NCBI RefSeq assembly: GCF_041146795.1
Contig: NC_135168.1
Span: 39,440,370-39,504,369, forward strand
Direction of reading: 5' to 3'
DNA from: Maylandia zebra
Taxonomy: Eukaryota; Chordata; Actinopteri; Cichliformes; Cichlidae
Length of the DNA stretch: 64,000 bases
Below, piece by piece: positions 47,448 through 59,400 of this stretch. The notes under the pieces were generated by a model. It worked only from the letters and a program-made list of their open reading frames with translations, was not told where the DNA came from and ran no database searches. Numbering within the stretch: the first letter of the stretch is position 1; each line of letters starts with the position of its first letter. Made by a program: the position numbers and the translations under genes.

Positions 47448-50400
47448 CAGTTCTGTAACTGTAACTTCGGTCGTTGCTGTGCTTTTTTTGGAAGTCGAAT
47501 TTCCCAGAGGAACCCACCCGAGGGATTAATAAAGTTCTATCTTATCTTATCTTATCTTATCTTAAATACTGTACTAGTAGACACTCTAGTAGTAAATTAA
47601 TCATTATTCCACAAAGTCAACCTGTCTTTTTAAAAACATTGCCACTGGTAGACAGCTGATTAAAAAGCCCTTCCTCCAGTGAGATTCATTTATTTCCTTT
47701 ATCATGAATTCTTTTGGCCATAAAAAAATGTCTCGATTGTGCTTTTTCCTCAGTCATCTGTTAGTCTCTCCAAAGATCTGCCAGGCTTCCGCAAAATCCT
47801 ACCAAGAACCAGTTACTTTGTATTGTCCAAAGGCTGCTCTTCAAGTCTCCAGCCGGGAAGCTCTCAATCAGAGCTCAGCATTGAGTCTACGGAGAATCCA
47901 CCTGAAAATGGCTTGCCCTCAGTCTCCCTTATTCAGGAACCCCGGTTGACACCTTTAGGGTTGGCTGGTAAGGTTGAACTCTCTGAACACCCCATTGTTG
48001 TTGATGAAATAACAGGGGAAACAGCAGTAGTGTCACCTGCCCTCCAAGGAATTCCACCCACCTCTTCCTCCTCCTCTGTCTCACCGAAAGCAACAGCTTC
48101 TGGAGACTCCAGTGTCTCACAGAGCTCTGGTGACTGTATGGCAAATCGGGTCATACTGAAAGGAAATGAGGCAAAAGCTGGCAGTAGTAGTTACAGTGCA
48201 TCGATGGTGCAGCAAACACAGGGGGAAACCACACAGGTGGTGGCCATCATACCCACCCAGGTACAACCTAAATGTCCTCCATCTTCTGCCAGGTTGTAGA
48301 CTGATATTCATTAACTTATATAATCACCTAATTTTAATAACAGCACATGTATTTTGCTTACTTCTTGCCTTACCCTAGAACCTACTGGAGCCCAAGTCTT
48401 TGGCAACTGTGAGCTCTGTGGGCCCGGTGGTGATGGTCCCTGTTAGAGCAAGCATAGAGCAAAGTGTCAAACCTTCATATAAAATGGTAAGCATGCATAT
48501 TAGTCAAATAAAGAAAAATCTTGTATCTGGAAGAGTACACATTTAATTTTTAGGACTTGAAAGACCTGAAGTTACATATTTTCTTCTTCTCATCAGTCTG
48601 TGAAGACATACACTCGGAGAGGTCGAGGGAGGTGTCTGAATCCTGGCTGTTCATTTGTCTACGTTACCCGCCACAAGCCACCAACATGCCCCGAGTGTGG
48701 GAGCCACTTGGGTGGTAAATGGATACCCGCTGTAAGTGTTAATGAAACCTAAGAAAAAAATATTCACTATTTACTTGTGATTCTAATCAGTTAGTTTTGG
48801 CTGCCATTTTCTTAATAGGCAAAAAAGTCACACGAGAAGCAAGCTGCTTCAAGGCAAAAAGCTAAAAAAAAAGCTAATAAAAGCTGTCAAACCACACAAC
48901 CAACAACTCAGAAGGCAGGTGCTGCTGTCAGCAAAATAAATACTACTGGAGTCAACAAAGAAGGACAAGTTGTGAGGCGCGCCAGAAAGCAGCCTGTTCG
49001 TTCAGCTGGATTGCCACAAGAGGGCAGCAGCACCAAACAACCGGCTCAAACAAGGTGCGTGTCATTTCTGCAGATTATTACTGTCTGAGAGTTCACAAGG
49101 CCATTAAATCAGATATTAAGTGTGTTCGTTCTTTTAAAGAAGCAAGTTGATTACATCAGCGGTCCCCAACCTTTTTTGCGCCATGGACCGGTTTATGCCC
49201 GACAATATTTTCACGGGCCGGCCTTTAAGGTGTCGTGGAAAAATACAACAAAATAAAACTAGTACCGGTACCGAAAAAAGAAGACTTATTCATAACACAT
49301 GTGAAAAGACGCAGGAAAACCGAGTTAACGATAAAAACTATAACAAAATAACGCTGAAAAACGATAAAAACCCTGAAAACCATACATTTCACACTGAGCC
49401 TCAACTCTCGCGGCCCGGTACCAAACGACTCACGGGCCGGTACCGGTCCGAGGCCCGGGGGTTGGGGACCGCTGGATTATGGCTTTTATGCTTTAGCTGC
49501 AGAAGGCATGCAGTATGAAAAGTACAATGCAAAAGTCTCAAGATTGCTTCTTGTAGTCTGTCATTTATATTTACATTTTTCTTCAATACTTTCTTTTAAT
49601 GTTCAAAGTCATTTTGAGTATTAATTCTCAGGGCTTTCTGAAGGACTATCAACATTTTTCGTTAACTCATTTTAATCTCGTACTTGAATTTTTTTTAATA
49701 TTTGTTAAGCCATGTAACAATAATATCAGAATAACTGAAGCATAAAAAGGCACTAAAATCAATGGCATGTACCTGTATTTGTAGATTTGTATCTGTATGC
49801 CCGTATTTGTCATTTTCCTACCAAATGTCAAGAAATTTGAGGTGGCTCAATGCTTTTTCACAGCACTGTATGTGCATTAGTGGATTTGTTTATTTTTAAA
49901 AATGCACACTTATCTTGTTTTTTCTCTTTTAACTTACTGTACCTTCCTTAATAACAAGAACTGCCAAAAATGTGTGGAAAAAAGGGCCATTTTGAAAATG
50001 TGGATGAAGTTGAATTATACTCATTTCCTCTTTGTGCTGTTAAAACAGCTGCCTGCTGCCCTCTGTGTTTTGACACTAGACTGTATCTGACTTGACATAC
50101 TTACTCTTTTATTTCTAGACAAGTGAAAGACAATCCTAAAAGTGCCTCAATCCAAGGCCAGGAAAAGAGCAGTACCACTGTGCAGAAGAGGCCTGTGAGG
50201 CCCATCCTTCCTGCCTGCTACAACACAGGTGAAATGAAACAGAGCCAGCAGTAATGTTTTGGTGCATGTGCTTAATTGGGCTCTTACAGCGTCAACATAT
50301 GTGTTTGTGTTTTAGGTCGTGCTGTGTTTCAGATCATAACTGTTCCACCTGACAAAGAGAAATGTCAGTATTCACACAACAATAATTCACCGAATGGTAA

Positions 50401-53400
50401 TGATCATTTGACTGTATTTCTAATTATTCTTCATTCTGTGCAATTTCCACATTTGTGGCTTCTGTCTGGTTTTATTACATGTCTGCTCTGTACTTGTTCT
50501 TGACACATGCAGACCAATTTTATCATGAAGTGTCTCGATGTGACTGTATTTTCTGAGGTTTTAGCTCTCAGTTGATCTGGTTCTTTTTTAACCACAGTGC
50601 CACCAGAGAGTTTCTCAGGTCTCAAACCCAGCACTTTAAAGCAGCTCGGCCACGCTGTCCCAATGACCACAGCTAACCAGGTTAACACATACATATGGTT
50701 ACACACACAGAGAAAAACCTCACACAGAACTGCAAAACAGCAGAGTTAATTCTTCTTTCTAACTGTCTGCATGCATTTGCATAGGATTTTCCGGGCGCAG
50801 CTGACAGAGGCCAGCCCACGTCTTCTCTGACTGACAGGAGAGTGAATATCCTGTCAGTTGTGCCTTTCAAACAGCAAACAGTTTCCAGTTTTGTGAGTAT
50901 CTTCTTTGCAGTTTATTTTGCTGTAATTGTGTACAAACCTGTACTTTTGTCCCTCTATATTGCTTGTTTGTTGATATTTAGGTAATTTACTTCTTTATTC
51001 TTTAAGGATTTGGGACTGTCCACAGCACGAGGCAGGGGTCGGTGTAAGAACCCATCTTGCGACTATATTTATAAGAACAGGCACAAACCTGCAGTGTGCC
51101 CGAAATGTGGCTGCGAGCTGACCCAGAAGAATGCCAAGGCAACAAAGGTACACAAAACCTTCCTTCCTCCAATTTTTCTCCAAAGTGCAGGTGCTGTAAG
51201 GTGCTGTTACAGCTGTAACACTTTCGTTTACTTGTCTTCACTATAATTATTGCAGAAACCTTTAGCAACTTCTGAACACAAATGTATTAAATGCTTTACT
51301 TTTACTTTAAAACCAACATTTTTGTATTTTTCAATACGGATCCATTTGTCTCCATTGATTTCTTAATTTCCCCTTTTCAGTCTGAGACTCTGCTGTGTCC
51401 ATACAATCCCCTTAGTCCTGCCCAAAAAGACATCCAGCGTCAAAATACGGTGCAGCTGCTGCGCAGCTCTTTGCAGATTCCTGAGAATGAGACTGAGCTT
51501 CAGGAAACATTAACCCTCATCCAGGAGCTCAACACTTTCCAGGTTGTCTTTGTTCAAGTGGCTGATCAGGAGCAGGAAAACAGCGCCGAGGCAGAGACCA
51601 TGCTTCAGTCTAGGTGGCCTCAGTACTACGAGTCAGCAGCTACTCACTGTGGCCTGTGTAACTACCCTCTCTTCAAAGGTGATCAGAGGTAAGAAGATGC
51701 ATGACAAGATTAGTTTTAATATCTTTAGTATTCTCCCACCTTGATTATTGTAGTTCACTTTTCACATGTGTCTCCCAGTCCTCCATATCTAACCCCCAGT
51801 TACAGCAGGACAGCAGCAAGGCTGCTTACAAAAACTAGTCAGCAGTCACATATTACACCTATTCTCTGATTCCTTCACTGGCTTTCAGTGAATTTGAGAA
51901 TCCACTTTAAAATTCTGACCTCTGCTTAAATAGCAGAGCTTCTGAAACCTCGTCACTGCAGCCGGCCTCTCCGATCCTTAAACCAGGGTTTTAAAAATAG
52001 AGGTGATTGTGCATTTGAGGTTGTTGCACCTAAACTGTGGATTAGCCTTCCACACTCATCAGGTCAACTTCACTGTTACTGGTTTTAACTGCTGAAAAGT
52101 CATTTTTATAGGTTAGCTTTCCCTTAATATTTCCCCTCTTGACTTTGACCGTAATTTGCAACTATTTGCTTGTATGTTGGAATGAGTGTCTGACCGTATA
52201 TGGTTGATTTTGTTTCTGTGTGGTTATCATCACTCTGTGGCTTTTATTCAAACTGTTAAGCACTTTGTAACTCTGTGTTTTGAAAAATGCTAAAAAAGTT
52301 ATTATTGTAATATCTGGTATCTTACATTATCTGTATCTGTACATTTTAGCACTGTTGCAGGACAGGAGAACTGCTGGCTGCTCACTGAAACTCTAATGCA
52401 GACAGTCTCTCTGCAGCTCAAGGTTTGTCTCAATGTTCAGTGTCTGGCCCTGCACAGCTTCACTGACCTTCATCCAGGTAAGCAGAGCCAATTGAAGGTA
52501 TATTGCACATATAATTATGGGATTTGTTTGAATTAAATAAAGATTCTTCAGGAGACTGGCTACCTTTTGTCTGCAGAAGCTCTCAGTAGGCACAAGCTGG
52601 CACATATGTAGTAATGACCAGAAATTTACATTCAGTTATCATAGGCATGAATGCCATGGTAATTTTAATTATTTATTTGAACTGTTCTTTTTCAAAGAAG
52701 TATTGGTTCTGAATTTATTCTGGATTTTCTCTAATCCAGACAGGGTCAAAAACATACACAGACTCATCTAAATCTTTCAATAAGTGGTGCTGAGGTTCTA
52801 CTGTGTTTTTTAACGTGATGAGGCCAAAGCCTATTAAATTCTCGCTGGTGATCCCAAACAACATCAAAACTGGTTTTGAAAGGATAAAACAAGCTGACAT
52901 TAGACTTCTGGAATGGTCTTCCTAAAGCCCCAGCTTAAACGTTTTTAAAAATGAATGAACTAACCTTATGCTTAAAATGCATAAAACCTTTGACTCTATG
53001 TGGATTAGAGAAAATTTAAAATAAATTCAATCCTATGCACCAGTTCTTGTTTTCTAAAGTTGTTAAAGATGTATGCTTCACAATCATTACACCCTGAAAA
53101 ACAGCTAAAAAATCAACAATACCCCAAAATACCACGACATTTATGCTGTATGTAAACTTCTGACAACATCTGTACATTTATAGGCCCATGCTCCCAATTT
53201 GACTTATCCAGTTTTTAGTACACTGTGCTTCTGTGATCCACTGGACAGAAAAGAAGTTGGCAAAGTCTTCAGTCGTGATGGAAATTCCAGTGTTACCAAA
53301 ACAGCAATGCTATTATGAGTAACGGTGGCTCTGTGAGACCAAAACAGTAAAACTAAGAAGGGTGCTGCAATTCTGTTTGCTTAAAATGTTAGAAAAGACA

Positions 53401-56400
53401 GCAGTCCACTACTTTTAGCCTTGCTACTCATCAGTCGCTCCTTTTTCAAAAAAGAAATTGGTGCTTGTTCAAATGTTAACTCCATCAGTACCTGCCCTGG
53501 GATAGCTCTTCTTCAAAAAGTGCCCTTAAAGGTCAGCTTCTGCAGTAAAATGTTGCATTTACCAGTTGCAGTAATTATTTCACTGATTGGTTAAAAGCCT
53601 AGCATATAAGACTCCAGTGAATGCAAATCTATCAGTATTTTCAAAAACTGTTGTCATCGTCTTTCAACTCCATACTAACCTTTAATAATATAAGGACAGG
53701 TTAACGTTTCAACCTGCCTCAATATGGTCAAAGTATCAGATGGGGTTGTTGATGATGTTGATGACTTTTGGCTGACCATGGAGAAACAATATTTTCCTTG
53801 TGTATTCATACCAAAAGCATTGAGTGGATATAAACAGCTCTTACTGAGGAAGCTTTTTTATAAGGTGTGGTTTAGCCTGTAGCCATATTCTCTGGCGTCG
53901 AGTGGATGAATCTTTCTTTATTCTAACAGGTCTGTTCAACATTGGGAACAGACTGCTGGTGAGCATTGACCTCTTTCTGAAGATCAGGGCCAGCATCAAA
54001 CTAGGCCAGTCACCCTATCAGGCAGCCAAGACTATAGTGGACCACGTCCCCAGTCATCCTGGTAAAATCCTCTATTACACTCAGCATTTATTGCTTCTAC
54101 TTTGTAAGGGTCTACATTTTTAAAAATGGCTTTGACAGTCTGTTTTCTCCTTTGGTTTTGGCCCCCAGTCCATTCTCTTAATCCAGATGAATCATCTCAA
54201 ATTCAAGAGCTTCTCCTGAGTGGCTACTGGGCCTTTGAGTGCCTCACCATCCGAGATTACAACGATATGATCTGTGGCATTTGCGGCGTTGCTCCAAAGA
54301 TAGAAATTGCACAGAGACACACAAACAATGTCCTGGAGCTCAAGAATGTAGAAGTGAGAGTTTGGTGATAACAACTGTAATTAATGCCACATAACTTTTG
54401 TTTTGGCAATGGCTGCTTTGTTTAGATATGTGTTTGACTGTGTGCTCTTTTGTTGTGTCCTCTTGTGACCTTTCTGCAGTTTACCTGGCCTGAGTTTTCA
54501 GTGTCAGATGAGGTACATGTGGATGACTTCTGGCTGACCATGGAGAGTGAGGCTATTGAGCAAGCAGCTTTCCCCACAGACATCCCTATCACACGGGTAG
54601 ATGCTTCCATAATTGCTCCCTTCATTCCACCTTTGATGAGGAGCCCCACTGTTATCAACACAGAGAAGGACAAGGTCTTGCCACACCCTGAGCAGTCCTC
54701 GGGTATGTTCTTCCTGTAAATTACTGCTGATTTTAATCTCCACATGCATAAATCATTTTTATTAAGGGGTGTCCGATGTTCCAGTGATTAAATTCTAGTG
54801 CAATAAGTACTATATTCAAGCAAATATAATGGAGATTTTTAAGGCTAAAAGAACATAAATACGTAATAGTGTTTAAAAAAAACAGTTTTGTAGTAAACAC
54901 TAGGGGTGCAACGATATTCGTATCGATATTGAACCGTTCGATACAGTGCTTTCGGTTCGGTACGCATATGTATCGAACAATACAATTTTTTTCAAATTTT
55001 TTTTTTTCAATTTTTTCAATTTTTTTTTTTTTTGTGTCCCGTTTGGATCTATAGCCATCAGAATTGTTGTCTTGAGGCCAAGAAAGATGCCAAGAGGATT
55101 TATTTTAAGTGGATCATCATATTGGTCCATTTGATTGACCTTTATTATAATTATGAATTTATTTTATTTTCAGTTGCAAACGGGACAGACATGACTGTGG
55201 GATAGGACAGGGGGAAAGAATGAAAGAAAGAGGGGGAGAGAAAGAAAGAAAACCAAAGGGGAGAAAAAAAAAGAACAATACAAAATTTGTAATTTATTTT
55301 ATCAACTTTCCTTCTGACGATGCTGTCTGTGTTGAGCGCTCAGTGAATCTGCATTTGACTACTCCGCCTAGGCTCGAGAGTGCAGCCTAGGCGGAGTAGT
55401 CGAACGCAGATTCACTGAGCACTCAACACAGACAGGATGGTCAGAAGGAAGAGCGCAGGGCAAGCTAGCGAGACAGAAGTGGACCTCCCCACCCTCATTC
55501 AGATCTGGCGTTTGGAATTATTTTGGTTTTCATGTGACGTATGACCCTGAAGGTAAGCGAGTCATGGACTAAAGTAAAACAGTATGTTGGATGTGCCATG
55601 CAATGCTCAATTACATGGGTGGGAGCTAGTGTGTTAGCGCAGTTAGCTCGTTAACGTGTTGGCCGTCTAGCCCCTCTGTATAGGGTAGCTCGTTAACGGA
55701 GATTTGCCGTGTTGTGGCGTTAAGGTTATTTCAACGAGATTAACCTGAAAGCACTAGTGGGAACACAACGAATATGACTGCACATTTACACCGACATCAT
55801 CCTAGTGCAAAGACAAAAACAAGCATGCATGCTACAAACTTTAGCCGAGTCATTTAGACAGCTGTTAGCACAGGATTCTCCTTATGGAGACCTGATATGT
55901 TTAATATGCTGCTGAGAATATAGCCCAGAAGAAACGGATAGTATAGCTTTTATTTTGGAAAGAGACATTTCTCTGTAATAAACTCTTTTCCAAAGATGAG
56001 TGATTCCTCAATCAGATACAGGGCTCGCAATATCGCTAGCCCGACGTCCCGGGGCTATCTCTCCCCTGCCTGTCGGGCTATTGTAGGAAGGAAAAATATA
56101 TGTCAATGCTTTTGCATTCTTTCAGAAATGTAGCTGGGTAATTATGTCATTGGGTGAGCCACTGTCAATATGTGACATATTGAAATCGTGTTTGAATTTG
56201 CACTTGTTTTTTTGCTTTCACTTTGCAATCGCGCGAACTGTGTATAGAGAGCGACAGCACTGATCTGTGAGTGATGATAATTTGTGCACCAATTCCTCTG
56301 ACATAGTCTTATTAATTGTTAGCTTACTATGCAAACATGACAAGTGAAATCTCCCGCAGCTTAAACATGTGAGAGGTTGATCGCGCAGAGAATCGCTGAG

Positions 56401-59400
56401 CTTATGTGAGTGCGGCAGGATATATATTTCACTACGATGACCTGGATGATTGAGAACCTTCACAGACAGATATATATTTTAGTTCTGCTGAGCCAAATAA
56501 GACAGGTCAGGGTGAAGAAGTGACAGCCAAAAAAAAGCTTACCACAAAACGGAGAAGTTATGACAAATCAGACTATAAGGCAAAAAGAAAGTGCAGCTTT
56601 ATGGTTTCATGGACAAAAGAATTTCTGTGGCTGCAATATGACGAGCTAAAAAACAACACGCACAAGGGTTAGGGTTAAATTTAAAAACTGTACTTTTGTG
56701 TTAAAATATATATTTATAATTTTAATAAATGACAAATTAAAAAGGCATGAAAATTTTTTTGTATCGAAAAAATATCGAACCGTGACACCAAAGTATCGAA
56801 CCGAACCGAACCGTGAATTTTGTGTATCGTTGCACCCCTAGTAAACACATCTCACATGACCATTCATGTGCACTGTATGTGCGTAAGATGCTGTAAACAG
56901 GAAACGGAGGATTAAAAACATACTAAAAGTGAGATCAAGGATTTCTTTACTCGGACTGCCGATAACATGGAAATGTTACAGAACCACAGGAGCGGCGGGA
57001 GAACATAGATTAGGGGATTGTTGCACCAATATGGTGATTTAGTAACGGGTATTAGATCGGTATCCACTGCTAGAAGAAGTCATTGCAATGAAAAAGCAAA
57101 ACTATGAAATCTCACAGGTAGCCTAGCCATAATATTTGAGCTTAATATACCCTCACTGGCCACTTTATTAGATATACTGGTTCAACAGGTCATTAATACA
57201 TGTGTAAACCAATCATCTGACAGCAACTCGATGCATTTAAGCATGTAGACGTGGCCAAGACAACCTGCTGAAGATCAAACACATCATTAGAATTATGATT
57301 TAAATGACTTTGACTGGGGCATTGTTGCCACGTGGGGTGGTAATTTGCAAACTGCTAATGTACTGGAATTTTCCTAAACAACAGCATCTCACAGAGATGG
57401 TTTACAGAGAATAATTTGAAGAAGAGGAAAAATCCATCATCATCATCAGCATCTTGCCGCACAGCAAGAAGGTGCTGTTCAATTCCACCATCAGGCTGGG
57501 GTCTTTCTGTGTGAAGTTTGCAGGTTCTCCCCGTGTTTGCGTGGGTTCCCTCCGGGTACTCCGGCTTCCTCCCACAGTCCAAAGACATGCAGTTAGTGGG
57601 GATAGGTTAATTGGTTAATCCAAATTGCCCATAGGTGTGAATGCAGGAGTGAATGTGAGCAGATGGGCCACTTTAGTAGGAGAGCACATGGTTTTCACGC
57701 CTGTTAGTTAACAACAGGAAACCAAGGCTACAATAAGACCACAGAAGACTGGTCTGAGGAGTCTGGACTTTTGCTGCCACGTTTAGATTTTAGGGTGAGA
57801 ATCTGGCATAAACAACATGGAAGCATGGATCCATCCAGTGTACCCATCTTCTAATGTATAATACACCATGTCACAAAGCTCAAATCATCTTAAACATCTT
57901 TATTGAACATGACAGTGAGTTCACTGCACTCAAATGGCCTTAGCAGTAAAAAATCTCGTTGTGATAGAGCACCTCTGGGATGTGGTTGAACCGGAGAGTC
58001 ACATCATTCATGTCAGTATGGACTAAAATCCCTGAGGAATGTTTCCAGCACTTTGTTGTATCTGTCACCATTTGGACAATAAAGTGCAACCCAGTACTAG
58101 GAAAATGTATCTAATAATGTTACTAGTGACTGTATATGACTGAGAAGAAATCAAGGTTGTCTGCATCATCATTTCGGAAAGTCTCAGTTTTGTCTCGCCA
58201 GACTTGAATACAGACCTACAGATTTCTAATGAAAACTGAAGGCAGCATTTGCAAAAGTTGGAGTAGTGTGGATCTGAAATATATGTTAACTTGCTTTAAG
58301 ATGATGGAGTAGGGATGTAGCCATTTTTTAAGACAGCATTGTTCATCATGTGCTTCAGGAGATCCATCAGTTTTGGTACGCCTCATTCACGACAGTCAGC
58401 TGAGACTCGACAAGATTGAAGATCACACTGAGGACGAGTTGAGAAAAGTCCTGGACTGCTGTGGGGCAAACATCGCCCCAGGTTCCACTAAGGTACGTGT
58501 GTGTGTGTGTGTGTGTCACTTTTTTCCTACTAAATAACTGGAACTGGAACTAAATTTACTACTTATGAAGCAAAATCTTCAAAAATCTGTTTTCTTGATC
58601 ATTAATTTGCTTTGTTAATTCGTTCATTTTCTCATATTTGTGTGAGAGTTTGTAATAATAAAACCCTGCTTTCTGTCTCCATTTGAATGAATTAGAATGA
58701 GCTGCTGGCCTCTCTGATCTCCTTATACGCAGTCGTTCATAGCGGCCTCTCCACTGCCACACAACCCCCTGCACACCTCACTGCTGGCAAGCTGTCCAAA
58801 GTCTGCCCCCACAAGGTAAAAACAGCAGCCAGATGTTATCCAGATGTGTCAAAACAAATGAATTAAATGGATCAACTTGTATCACATGCATCCATCTGCA
58901 AGTGTCATTTGGCGCAAACACACCAAAGTATTTTAAAGAAGTAACAAACAAAAGTGATTTTACACACTTTAAAAAGTATAATTGTTTTCTCTGTGATGCC
59001 TGTGCCCAGGTCATGTGCGCGTCTAAGTACTTGGTGAAAGGAGAGACGGCTCGTGACCATGTTGATCTGCTGCTGTCATCTCGCTACTGGCCTCCAGTCT
59101 ATGTTTGTGACAGTGCTCGTCAGGTGGCCCTTTGCACTGACCTGCAGTACCCACAGCTGGCGAAACAAATGTGGGGCAGAAATCAAGGCTGCTTCTCTGA
59201 CCCTTTTGAAAAACCAGTGGTGTGTGATTCCAGTGTTTAGTGTGATCGAAATAAGCTGTTATTATAGTAGTTTGCATTCAAAAGTTACGAGGTAAACACT
59301 CTGTGTGGTGCCTTCCTCAGACAAACTGTCCTTTGTCTTCTTTAGCTCGTGTCATGTCCGGAGCTCCAGGACCAGCTGTACAGTGCTGACCTGTCCTCCG

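Noticed and set aside
53749-53880. Possible alternative hmgxb3 exon around the VDDFWLTME echo
   Set aside because: No credible acceptor with pyrimidine tract or GT donor in the right phase was found; recorded instead as a decayed duplicate.
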